From Nocardioides humilatus (GTDB lineage Bacteria; Actinomycetota; Actinomycetes; Propionibacteriales; Nocardioidaceae), in NCBI RefSeq assembly GCF_008373755.1, contig NZ_VUJV01000001.1, positions 1 through 64,000 of the forward strand: a stretch of DNA of 64,000 nt, read 5' to 3'. Every line of letters begins with the position of its first letter. The first letter of the stretch is position 1. This document shows, piece by piece, positions 54,522 to 61,428 of the stretch. Under the pieces are notes generated by a model. That model was not told the origin of the DNA and made no database searches. It saw nothing but the letters and a program-made list of their open reading frames with translations. A program made the translations under genes and the position numbers.

Positions 54522-54908
54522 ATGGACGCCGACGAGACCATCCGGCAGTACGCCGAGGCGTGGGGCCGGGGCGAACCCGACGCGGCCTTCGAGTTCTACG
54601 CCGACGACGTCGTCATGCGACTCCCCGGGCGAGGCTCGTTGGCCGGCGTCCACGAGGGCAAGCCGGCGGTCATCGCGGCGATCCGCGCGCTGCTGGCCCG
54701 GACCGATGGCATCCCGGTCACCGTCGAGGTCATCGATCGGCTCGTGTCGGCCACGTCGGTCGCGATGCAGCTGCGCGAGGTCGCCACGCGCGAGGACGAG
54801 ACCCTCGACCTGCGACGGGTCAACGTCTACCGGGTGCGCGACGGCAAGATCGTCGACATCGACATCTACGAGGCGCACCAGTACGACGTCGACGAGTTCT
54901 TCGGCTGA
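54522..54908 (+). CDS. SnoaL-like/NTF2-fold protein
   Basis: A 128-aa cone-fold protein (ADETIRQYAEAWGRGEPDAAFEFYADDVVMRLPG, key YAEAWGRGEPDAAFEFYADD; ends YEAHQYDVDEFFG). This fold covers ketosteroid isomerases, polyketide cyclases and many small-molecule-binding proteins, so no activity is claimed. It begins 14 nt after nucS, with a weak -10-like CAGAAT six nt before ATG 54522. Confidence 0.8.
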   Translation: MDADETIRQYAEAWGRGEPDAAFEFYADDVVMRLPGRGSLAGVHEGKPAVIAAIRALLARTDGIPVTVEVIDRLVSATSVAMQLREVATREDETLDLRRVNVYRVRDGKIVDIDIYEAHQYDVDEFFG

Positions 54909-54938
54909 TCAGGGTCGGCCCACTAGCCTCGTCGCACC

Positions 54939-55493
54939 ATGGCCACGATCTTCCATCTCGCCCTCGCCTCGGACTGGGCGGCCGCCCAGCAGTCCGGCGC
55001 CTACACGATCTCCACGCTCGGCCGGTCGCTCGCCGAGGAGGGATTCATCCACGCCAGTCGGGCCGACCAGTGGACGGCGGTGCGGGAGCGTTTCTACGGC
55101 GACGTGGTCGAGCCGCTCCTCCTGCTCCAGATCGACACCGGGCGGCTCGACGTGCCGGTGATCGAGGAGCCGCCGGCGCCGGGGGTCACGGAGACGTTCC
55201 CGCACATCTACGGGCCGCTCCCGGTCGGTGCCGTCGTCAAGGCGATCCCGCTGTCCGACGTCGCAGACCCGACGATGCCGACGCCCGCTCGGGAGGCCTC
55301 GTTCAGCCGCTACTTCCTGGGCGAGATGTACCGCAACATGACCCTGATCCTGCTCGTCATGGTGTTCGTGATGATCGGCTTCGCGATCAGCACTGCCTTC
55401 GGCGACAGGATCGCGCCGCTGATCGGCATGGCGACCGGTCTGGTCGTCGGCGTGCTGTCCGCACGGGCGATCTACCGGCGGCGGCATCCCTAG
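54939..55493 (+). CDS. DUF952 domain protein with C-terminal membrane helices
   Basis: A 184-aa protein. Residues 1-115 form a DUF952 domain (IFHLALASDWAAAQQSGAY, LAEEGFIHASRADQW with the conserved GFIHAS, FPHIYGPLPVGAVVK). It continues with two transmembrane helices (NMTLILLVMVFVMIGFAIS and APLIGMATGLVVGVLSARA), an uncommon attachment for this small domain. TAGCCT lies nine nt upstream of ATG 54939. It converges with the D-amino-acid oxidase gene and overlaps it by 4 nt. Confidence 0.8.
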   Translation: MATIFHLALASDWAAAQQSGAYTISTLGRSLAEEGFIHASRADQWTAVRERFYGDVVEPLLLLQIDTGRLDVPVIEEPPAPGVTETFPHIYGPLPVGAVVKAIPLSDVADPTMPTPAREASFSRYFLGEMYRNMTLILLVMVFVMIGFAISTAFGDRIAPLIGMATGLVVGVLSARAIYRRRHP

Positions 55494-56416
55494 TCCAGCA
55501 GGCTGACGACCTCGTCGGCGCAGCCCCAGCTGAGGGTCACCCCAGCACCGCCGTGCCCGTAGCAGTGCACGACGTCGCCCTCACGGTCCAGCCGCACGGA
55601 CGGTCGAGCCGGCCGAAGGCCGACGCGGTGGCCGATGACCCGCGCGCGAGCCAGCTGCGGCACGAGGGTGGTGGCGCGCTCGAGGATCGCGCGCGCGGTG
55701 TCCGGATCAGGCGTCCGGCTCCAGTCGCCCCGCTCCTCGGTGCCACCCACGACGATGTCGGAGGACCGCGGCACGACGTAGAGGGGCGCACCATCGCTCC
55801 CCGCCAGCCACCACCGATCCAGACCGAACTGCTCGACGACGACGACCTGGCCGCGCACCGGCACCACCGTGTGGTCGCCGGCGAAGAGCCGTGCGCCGAG
55901 GCCGGTGCAATTGAGCACGACATCGGCGCGACCTTCCCCGGGCGCGGGGAGAGCGGACAGGTTGCGGCGGCTCAGCGTGCCGCCGAGCGCCTCGAGGCGA
56001 GCGGTGAGCCAGCGCAGGTAGCGCGGCATCTCGATGACGGGCGCGCGGAAGGACCAGCCGTCGCCGTACCCGTCGGGGAGATCCGCAGGCGCGACCCGCG
56101 CCAGCGAAGGTACGGCGGCCGCCCACCACGGATCCGCCTCGGGGGCGCCGAAGACCTCCGTGCCGGGGAGCACGTGGACCCCGCTCTCGGGGTCGGACGC
56201 CAGAGCCGAGAACACCTCGTAGGAGCGCGCCGCCCAGCCGGTCACGCGGTCCTGCGGGAGAGCCAGGTAGGGATACCAGAGCGCAGCGGCCACGGCCGAG
56301 GTCGTCTCCAGCGGCAGGTCACGAGCGACGACGTCGACCCGGTGACCGGCCTCAGCCAGCCGGACGGCGCAGGTCAGCCCGACAACACCCGCGCCGACGA
56401 CGTGCACCCGGGACAC
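55490..56416 (-). CDS. D-amino-acid oxidase (FAD-dependent)
   Basis: Oxidises D-amino acids to 2-oxo acids with release of ammonia and peroxide. The 308-aa protein starts RVHVVGAGVVGLTCAVRLAEAGH (key VVGAGVVGLTCAVRL), the FAD-binding Rossmann motif, then SAVAAALWYPYLALP, with the DAO-specific WWAAAVPS region and the C-terminal CYGHGGAGVTLSWGCA (key HGGAGVTLSWG). GTG 56416 directly abuts the REP repeat at 56417, so no ribosome-binding site is available in the usual position. Confidence 0.92.
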   Translation of the reverse strand: MSRVHVVGAGVVGLTCAVRLAEAGHRVDVVARDLPLETTSAVAAALWYPYLALPQDRVTGWAARSYEVFSALASDPESGVHVLPGTEVFGAPEADPWWAAAVPSLARVAPADLPDGYGDGWSFRAPVIEMPRYLRWLTARLEALGGTLSRRNLSALPAPGEGRADVVLNCTGLGARLFAGDHTVVPVRGQVVVVEQFGLDRWWLAGSDGAPLYVVPRSSDIVVGGTEERGDWSRTPDPDTARAILERATTLVPQLARARVIGHRVGLRPARPSVRLDREGDVVHCYGHGGAGVTLSWGCADEVVSLLD

Positions 56417-56450
56417 GGTTTCGAGGCTCGCTTCGCTCGCGCCTCAACCA
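56417..56450. repeat. REP-like intergenic repeat
   Basis: GGTTTCGAGGCTCGCT followed by TCGCTCGCGCCTCAACCA. It fills the gap between the ferritin and D-amino-acid oxidase genes and ends at the oxidase start codon. It is a sister copy of the element inside truB (10072-10108). Confidence 0.8.
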
Positions 56451-56456
56451 GCCTCG

Positions 56457-56981
56457 TCAGGCTCCGGCCGCGGGCGGAGCGGTCGGGTCGGCGGCGCCGC
56501 CGCCCTGCTCACGCGCGACGTATTCCTCGATGTCGTTGAGGTCGTCCTGGCTGCGAGTGACGATGGTGAGCAGGTCGCTCATCGTGGCGACCTCCTCGAC
56601 CTGCTCCTTGATGAACCAGCCCATGAACTGCTCCGAGGCGAAGTCGGACTCCTCGCGCGCGATGCGCAGCAGGTTGTTGATCTGCTCGGTCACCCGCTTC
56701 TCCTGGTCGAGCGCGAGCTTGATCGGCGCGATCACGTCGGCGAAGTCGGAGACCGGCGCCTCGACCGCGGGGATGGAGACGGCCGCGTCGGTGTCGAGGA
56801 GGTACTGCACCATCATCATCGCGTGCTCGCGCTCCTCGAGCGCCTGCGCGTAGAAGAACGCCGCCGTCTGCGGCATCGTCAGGGCGTCGTAATAGACGGC
56901 GCACGCGAGGTACTGGTTGTGCGCGGCGAACTCGTTGCCGATCTGCGCGTTGAGCTGTTCGGTGAAGCGGGTGGCAGCCAT
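56457..56981 (-). CDS. Ferritin
   Basis: Iron-storage 24-mer subunit, 174 aa from ATG 56981. The ferroxidase pattern is NEFAAHNQYLACAVYYDAL, EEREHAMMMVQYLLD, and DQEKRVTEQINNLLRIAREESDFASEQFMGWFIKEQVEEV (key EKRVTEQINNLL and FMGWFIKEQVEE), closely similar to mycobacterial BfrB-type ferritins. TAAGGT seven nt before the ATG suggests its own leaderless promoter. The 57004 small gene lies 22 nt upstream on the same strand. Confidence 0.93.
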   Translation of the reverse strand: MAATRFTEQLNAQIGNEFAAHNQYLACAVYYDALTMPQTAAFFYAQALEEREHAMMMVQYLLDTDAAVSIPAVEAPVSDFADVIAPIKLALDQEKRVTEQINNLLRIAREESDFASEQFMGWFIKEQVEEVATMSDLLTIVTRSQDDLNDIEEYVAREQGGGAADPTAPPAAGA

Positions 56982-57003
56982 GGGCGGAACCTTATCCAAG
57001 ACC

Positions 57004-57204
57004 TCAGGCGGCCTTCTGGAGATCCTTCTTGGAGGCCTTCTTGCCGTTCTTGGTGCTCACGACCACGCGCTTCTTGACCGTGAACCCGTCGGGCATCGTG
57101 CCTTCCTTGAGCATGCGCAGGGGGCAGCGGCCGCACTTCGACTTCGAGATGCAGCACTCGGTCTTCGGCACCTTGCATGCCTTCGACTTCTTGCTCTTGC
57201 CCAT
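57004..57204 (-). CDS. Cys/Lys-rich small protein next to ferritin
   Basis: Not a recognised family. The 66-aa protein begins MGKSKKSKACKVPKTECCIS and continues SKCGRCPLRMLKEG, with five Cys (C10, C17, C18, C24, C27 by my count) and about 18 Lys, suggesting a metal- or RNA-binding mini-protein. ATG 57204 has TACCAT seven nt upstream. An IdeR-like iron box lies 20 nt upstream. Position beside ferritin suggests a role in iron handling, but this is inference. A longer reading frame upstream would cross the promoter. Confidence 0.7.
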   Translation of the reverse strand: MGKSKKSKACKVPKTECCISKSKCGRCPLRMLKEGTMPDGFTVKKRVVVSTKNGKKASKKDLQKAA

Positions 57205-57223
57205 GCCGACGATGGTACGCGGA

Positions 57224-57242
57224 ATAGGTGAGGCTTGCCTAT
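57224..57242. promoter_or_regulatory. IdeR/DtxR-like iron box
   Basis: ATAGGTGAGGCTTGCCTAT matches 14 of 19 positions of the DtxR/IdeR consensus TTAGGTTAGGCTAACCTAA, by eye, including all core GG and CC bases. It sits six nt upstream of the -10 (TACCAT) of the small Cys/Lys gene, a repressing position. It also lies 48 nt before the divergent ArsC-like start. Confidence 0.6.
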
Positions 57243-57277
57243 GTTGGGTCCGCCACATGAACGCCGACACGGCCCCC

Positions 57278-57283
57278 TAGGCT
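57278..57283 (+). promoter_or_regulatory. -10 box of leaderless ArsC-like promoter
   Basis: TAGGCT followed by six nt and GTG 57290. The iron box lies about 36 nt further upstream. Confidence 0.5.
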
Positions 57284-57289
57284 GCCCCG

Positions 57290-57649
57290 GTGATCGAGAT
57301 CTGGTTGAACCCCGCCTGCTCGAAGTGCCGTACGGCGGTCAGCGAGCTCGACGCCGCCGGCAAGGACTACGTCGTACGCCGCTACCTCGACACTCCCCCG
57401 ACGGTCGCCGAGCTCGAGGACGTGCTGGCGCGGCTCGCCCTCGAGCCGTGGGACATCGCGAGGACGGCCGACGCCGGCAAGCTCGGCCTCGCCCTCCCGG
57501 CGAAGGACGAGGAGCACCGCGGGGAGTGGCTCGAGCTGATGAGCACCGAACCGAAGCTGATCCAGCGCCCGATCATCACCGCGTCCGACGGCACGACCGT
57601 CGTCGGACGCGACGCCGCCTCGGTCGCGAAGGTGATCGACGCCGGCTAG
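57290..57649 (+). CDS. ArsC/Spx-family reductase-like protein
   Basis: A 119-aa thioredoxin-fold protein of the ArsC group. The start is IWLNPACSKCRTAVSEL with a CxxC-type pair; it continues WDIARTADAGKLGLALPAKDEEHRGEW and RPIITASDGTTVVGR (key RPIITASDG), the conserved arginine region. It may be an arsenate reductase or a related thiol enzyme; no ars genes are nearby. It is divergent from the ferritin group and converges with ecm. Confidence 0.85.
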   Translation: MIEIWLNPACSKCRTAVSELDAAGKDYVVRRYLDTPPTVAELEDVLARLALEPWDIARTADAGKLGLALPAKDEEHRGEWLELMSTEPKLIQRPIITASDGTTVVGRDAASVAKVIDAG

Positions 57650-57652
57650 CGG

Positions 57653-59677
57653 TCAGTCGAGACCGTTGGCCTTCCGGATGACCTCGACGATGCCGCCCAT
57701 GATCTCGGTCAGGCCGTAGTCCTTCGGGGTGTAGACCGCCGCGACGCCCTGCTCGATCAGCTTCTTGCCATCGGACTCGGGGATGATCCCGCCGACGATG
57801 ACCGGCACGTCAGCCATGCCGGCCTCACGCAGGCCGTCGAGCACGCTCGGCACCAGCTCCATGTGCGAGCCCGAGAGGATCGACAGGCCGACGCAGTGGA
57901 CGTCCTCGGCCACGGCCGCGGCCACGATCTGCTCCGGCGTCAGACGGATGCCCTGGTAGATGACCTCGAAGCCCGCGTCACGAGCGCGTACGGCGACCTG
58001 CTCGGCGCCGTTGGAGTGGCCGTCGAGTCCGGGCTTGCCCACGAGGAGGCGCAGGCGGCCGTTGGCGTGACCGGCGAGCTCCTCGCCGGTCTTCCGGACG
58101 GCCTCGCGCACGGTGGTCAGCTCGGCGCCCGCCTCAGCGACGCCGACCGCGCCGGAGACGCCGGTCGGGGCGCGGAACTCGCCGAAGACCTCGCGCAGCG
58201 TGCCGGCCCACTCACCGGTGGTCGCGCCCGCCCGAGCGGCAGCCAGGGTCGCGGGCATCAGGTTGGCGCCGCTCTTGGCGTCCTCGACGACCTGGGCCAG
58301 CGCGGCGGCCACCTCGGTCTCGTCGCGCTGTCCCTTCCACGCCACGACCGATGCCCGAGCAGCCTCGTCGGCCTTGGGGTCGGCGGTCATGATCGCGTCG
58401 TCGAGGTTGGCCGTCAGCGGGCTGGGCTCGGTCGTCTCGAACTTGTTGACGCCGACGATGATCTCCTCGCCCGCCTCGATCCGCGCCCGGCGACGGGCGT
58501 GGGAGGAGACCAGCTCGGACTTCATGTAGTCGACGGCACCCATCGCGCCGCCCATGGCCTGGACCCGATCCATCTCGGCCCGGGCGCCCGCCTTGAGCTC
58601 GGCGACCTTCGCCGCGATGACGTGCGAGCCGTCGAAGATGTCGCCGTACTCGAGCAGGTCGGACTCGAAGGCGAGGACCTGCTGCAGCCGCAGCGACCAC
58701 TGCTGGTCCCAGGGGCGCGGCAGGCCGAGGGCCTCGTTCCACGCCGGGAGCTGGACGGCGCGCGCACGCGCGTTCTTCGAGAGCGTCACGCCGAGCATCT
58801 CCAGCACGATGCGCTGGACGTTGTTCTCGGGCTGCGCCTCGGTGAGGCCCAGGCTGTTGACCTGGACGCCGTAGCGGAACCGGCGCATCTTCTCGTCCTG
58901 GACGCCGTAGCGCTCCCGGGTGATCTCGTCCCACAGTTCGGTGAAGGCCCGCATCTTGCAGGTCTCCTCGATGAACCGCACACCGGCGTTGACGAAGAAC
59001 GAGATCCGGCCGACGACCTTCTCGAAGTCGTCGTCACCGACCTGGCCGGAGTTCTTGACCTGGTCGAGTACGGCGATCGCGGTGCACAGCGCGTAGGCCA
59101 GCTCCTGCGTCGGCGTCGCGCCGGCCTCCTGCAGGTGATAGCTGCAGATGTTGATCGGGTTCCACTTCGGGATGTAGTTGACCGTGTAGGCGATCATGTC
59201 GGCGATCAGCCGGAGCGAGGCCTCGGGCGGGAACACGTAGGTCCCGCGGGAGAGGTACTCCTTGATGATGTCGTTCTGGGTCGTGCCGGCGAGGAGCTGG
59301 GCGACCTCGGCCGGCTCCATGTCGGGGTTCTGCTCCTCGGCGACCACCTGGTACATCGCGAGCATCCACATGGCGACCGCGTTGATCGTCATCGAGGTGT
59401 TCATCTCGGTGACGGGGATCTGGTCGAAGAGCTTGCGCATCTCGCCGAGGTGCGGGATCGGCACGCCGACCTTGCCGACCTCACCGCGCGCCATCGGGCT
59501 GTCGGGGTCGTAACCGGTCTGCGTGACCAGGTCAAACGCGACCGAGAGACCGGTCTGCCCCTTGGAGAGGTTGTTCCGGTACAGCGCGTTGGAGGCCTCA
59601 GCCGTCGAGTGACCGGCGTAGGTGCGCATCACCCACGGACGGTCCTTCTGGGGCTGGGTGCTCGAAGACTCGCTCAT
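57653..59677 (-). CDS. ecm: Ethylmalonyl-CoA mutase (MeaA-type, B12-dependent)
   Basis: Converts ethylmalonyl-CoA to methylsuccinyl-CoA, the signature step after Ccr. The 674-aa single chain has the acyl-CoA mutase barrel (RPWVMRTYAGHSTAEASNALYRNNLSKGQTGLSVAFDL, key YAGHSTAEASN and KGQTGLSVAFDL; EMNTSMTINAVAMWM) and a C-terminal B12-binding domain with KPGLDGHSNGAEQVAVRA (key DGHSNGAEQ), the DxHxxG motif. It resembles the Streptomyces MeaA. TAGGCT lies seven nt before ATG 59677, and the shared palindrome covers the -35. Confidence 0.95.
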   Translation of the reverse strand: MSESSSTQPQKDRPWVMRTYAGHSTAEASNALYRNNLSKGQTGLSVAFDLVTQTGYDPDSPMARGEVGKVGVPIPHLGEMRKLFDQIPVTEMNTSMTINAVAMWMLAMYQVVAEEQNPDMEPAEVAQLLAGTTQNDIIKEYLSRGTYVFPPEASLRLIADMIAYTVNYIPKWNPINICSYHLQEAGATPTQELAYALCTAIAVLDQVKNSGQVGDDDFEKVVGRISFFVNAGVRFIEETCKMRAFTELWDEITRERYGVQDEKMRRFRYGVQVNSLGLTEAQPENNVQRIVLEMLGVTLSKNARARAVQLPAWNEALGLPRPWDQQWSLRLQQVLAFESDLLEYGDIFDGSHVIAAKVAELKAGARAEMDRVQAMGGAMGAVDYMKSELVSSHARRRARIEAGEEIIVGVNKFETTEPSPLTANLDDAIMTADPKADEAARASVVAWKGQRDETEVAAALAQVVEDAKSGANLMPATLAAARAGATTGEWAGTLREVFGEFRAPTGVSGAVGVAEAGAELTTVREAVRKTGEELAGHANGRLRLLVGKPGLDGHSNGAEQVAVRARDAGFEVIYQGIRLTPEQIVAAAVAEDVHCVGLSILSGSHMELVPSVLDGLREAGMADVPVIVGGIIPESDGKKLIEQGVAAVYTPKDYGLTEIMGGIVEVIRKANGLD

Positions 59678-59684
59678 AGCGCGA

Positions 59685-59690
59685 AGCCTA
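59685..59690 (-). promoter_or_regulatory. -10 box of leaderless ecm promoter
   Basis: TAGGCT on the minus strand, seven nt before ATG 59677. The expected -35, 17 nt further up, would be TTACCC, which is one arm of the palindrome at 59700. Confidence 0.55.
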
Positions 59691-59699
59691 GATGCTTGG

Positions 59700-59713
59700 C
59701 TACCCCTGGGTAA
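59700..59713. promoter_or_regulatory. Ethylmalonyl-CoA-type palindrome, ecm promoter
   Basis: CTACCCCTGGGTAA (TTACC-N4-GGTAG on the minus strand) lies 22 nt before the ecm start, over the -35. Same pattern as at ccr, hbd and the thiolase/epimerase promoters. Confidence 0.6.
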
Positions 59714-59745
59714 CTCAACGGACGTGTGGGGTTTTCAACACACCG

Positions 59746-60057
59746 TCAGGCAGAAATCGCCTCGCGCTCGATCTCGAAGAAGCGGATCAGATGGGTCAGG
59801 TGCAGCATCCGGCGCACCGCCGGGCACGAACCGCGCAGCACCATCCGCTGCCCGTCGCGCAGCGCGAAGCGGCTGGCCACGGCCAGCACCTTCAGCGCGG
59901 TGAGGTCGACGGTGTCGACCTCGGTGAGGTCGATCGTGATCGCACCCTCGTCGTTGCTGCGCAGGTGGTCGTAGACCGCGTTGCGCACCTGACTCGTGCT
60001 GCGGACGTCGAAGTCACCGCTCAACACCAAGGTCGGGCCGTCGGCCATGATCTGCAT
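59746..60057 (-). CDS. STAS-domain anti-sigma factor antagonist
   Basis: A 103-aa single STAS domain protein (LVLSGDFDVRSTSQVRNAVYDHL, AITIDLTEVDTVDLTALKVLAVASRFA). In the usual phosphorylation segment D-S-T/S-G-L, this protein has VDLTALKVL, so Thr would be the phosphoacceptor. It probably acts in a partner-switch with an anti-sigma kinase not encoded here. GGGGAGGA precedes ATG 60057. It is divergent from the PduO gene. Confidence 0.85.
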   Translation of the reverse strand: MQIMADGPTLVLSGDFDVRSTSQVRNAVYDHLRSNDEGAITIDLTEVDTVDLTALKVLAVASRFALRDGQRMVLRGSCPAVRRMLHLTHLIRFFEIEREAISA

Positions 60058-60130
60058 GTCCTCCCCTTCCGCCTCATCAGCGTGGTCTTCTCCCGAGACG
60101 CTGTGGTGTCTCTACCCACCATGACGCCTC

Positions 60131-60152
60131 ACATGCCCGATCGGTTGCATGT
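60131..60152. promoter_or_regulatory. Interrupted palindrome between STAS and PduO genes
   Basis: ACATGC-N10-GCATGT, with CCGATCGG in the centre. It lies 61 nt before the PduO start, in the 155-bp divergent gap. Possibly an operator; the regulator is unknown. Confidence 0.35.
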
Positions 60153-60200
60153 CAGGCCCAGATCGCCCCGGTGTGTCGTCGGTCACACTGCCTCCGGCCG

Positions 60201-60206
60201 TAGGCT
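60201..60206 (+). promoter_or_regulatory. -10 box of leaderless PduO promoter
   Basis: TAGGCT followed by exactly six nt and ATG 60213; no ribosome-binding site. Confidence 0.5.
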
Positions 60207-60212
60207 CGGCGC

Positions 60213-60794
60213 ATGGTCAACCTCACGCGCATCTACACCCGCACCGGCGACGCCGGCGAGACCCGGCTCGGCGACATGAGCGTGACTTCCAAGCTCGACC
60301 CGCGCCTGCAGGCCTACGCCGACGTCGACGAGGCCAATGCCCAGATCGGCGTCGCACTCGCGACCGGCGGACTCGAGGACGACGTCGCCGCCGTCCTGGT
60401 CCACGTGCAGAACGACCTCTTCGACGTGGGTGCCGACTTCTGCAATCCCGTGGTCGCCGACCCCGAGTATCCGCCGCTGCGGATCGAGCAGGACTACGTG
60501 GACCGGCTCGAGCGGTGGTGCGACCACTACAACGAGATGGTCCCGGCGTTGCGCTCGTTCATCCTCAACGGCGGGACGCCGGCGGCAGCGCACCTCCACG
60601 TCGCCCGCACGGTCGTACGCCGTGCCGAGCGATCCGCCTGGGCGGCCTACGCCGAGCACGGCGAGTCCATGAACAAGCTCGGGATCACCTACCTCAACCG
60701 GCTCTCCGACCTGATCTTCATCCTCGCCCGCGTCGCCAACCGCGAGCAGGGCGACGTGCTGTGGGTGCCCGGGGGCGAGCGGGGCGAGGTGTAG
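60213..60794 (+). CDS. Cob(I)alamin adenosyltransferase, PduO type
   Basis: Makes adenosylcobalamin from cob(I)alamin and ATP, the cofactor of Ecm and methylmalonyl-CoA mutase. The 193-aa protein has the N-terminal YTRTGDAGETRLGD (ATP loop), AYADVDEANAQIGVA, the conserved VQNDLFDVGADFCNP, and AERSAWAAYAEHGESMNKLGITYLNRLSDLIFILARVANR (key RAERSAW and YLNRLSDLIFILAR). Length and motifs are typical of PduO/MMAB enzymes. Its closeness to ecm suits cofactor supply. It converges with the next gene. Confidence 0.95.
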   Translation: MVNLTRIYTRTGDAGETRLGDMSVTSKLDPRLQAYADVDEANAQIGVALATGGLEDDVAAVLVHVQNDLFDVGADFCNPVVADPEYPPLRIEQDYVDRLERWCDHYNEMVPALRSFILNGGTPAAAHLHVARTVVRRAERSAWAAYAEHGESMNKLGITYLNRLSDLIFILARVANREQGDVLWVPGGERGEV

Positions 60795-60797
60795 CCA

Positions 60798-61403
60798 TCA
60801 CCTGCTGACGGTCACCGACCAGGCCATGTCCCCGGTGGCCGAGCTGCTGATGTCACCGCTGGGACAGTCCATACCCAGGTTGGCGGTGTGCGGCCCCTTT
60901 CCGAGCGCGACCGTCCCGGCGAACACTTCGCCCGCCGTGCCGTGCCCGTCAGTGAAGGACAGGGACGCGACCACCACGCGGGTCCCCGGCACCGGCAGCC
61001 CGTCGACGTAGAGGCCTGCGTTTCCGGACCCGGACGTACAGTCCTGAGTCAGGGCCGAGACGATCCCCGTGATCGCGGCATGCCCTGAAGCGGGCATCGT
61101 GAACTCGAGCGGTTGGTAGCGGTCCGGGTAGTCCGGTGCCGCCACGGGATCACCGAGCTGACCCGCGAAGTCGACCGACGTGACTTTCGCGGTGGTCCGC
61201 GGAACCACTCCCGGCTTGATCTTCAACACCCCGACGGCTTCGTCGTCGAGCTTGTTGGTGGTGACCGCTTCGCGCTGCAGCTGGGCGGTGCCGACGCTGT
61301 CTCGCGGCAGCTCCGCGACGGCGTAGGAGGTGCCGCCGGTGGCGACCACCAGCGCGAGGTAGCCGACCACGTTGGACCGCAGGTGGTTGAGGAGAATGCT
61401 CAT
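60798..61403 (-). CDS. Secreted/surface protein with threonine-serine repeat start
   Basis: A 201-aa exported or anchored protein. The N-terminal hydrophobic stretch (NVVGYLALVVATGGTSYAVA) is followed by the PRDSVGTAQLQREAVTTNKL motif common in actinobacterial surface proteins of unknown function, then a beta-rich domain with two Cys (TQDCTSGSG and GMDCPSG). No activity is claimed. It is 25 nt downstream of the AAA regulator gene on the same strand, so it may share its transcript. Confidence 0.7.
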   Translation of the reverse strand: MSILLNHLRSNVVGYLALVVATGGTSYAVAELPRDSVGTAQLQREAVTTNKLDDEAVGVLKIKPGVVPRTTAKVTSVDFAGQLGDPVAAPDYPDRYQPLEFTMPASGHAAITGIVSALTQDCTSGSGNAGLYVDGLPVPGTRVVVASLSFTDGHGTAGEVFAGTVALGKGPHTANLGMDCPSGDISSSATGDMAWSVTVSR

Positions 61404-61428
61404 GCGTCGGATCCTCCGCCTGTCGAGC

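Noticed and set aside
59678-60212. B12 riboswitch upstream of ecm or PduO
   Set aside because: The leaders are too short, and no cobalamin-box-like sequence was seen; leaderless starts argue against it.
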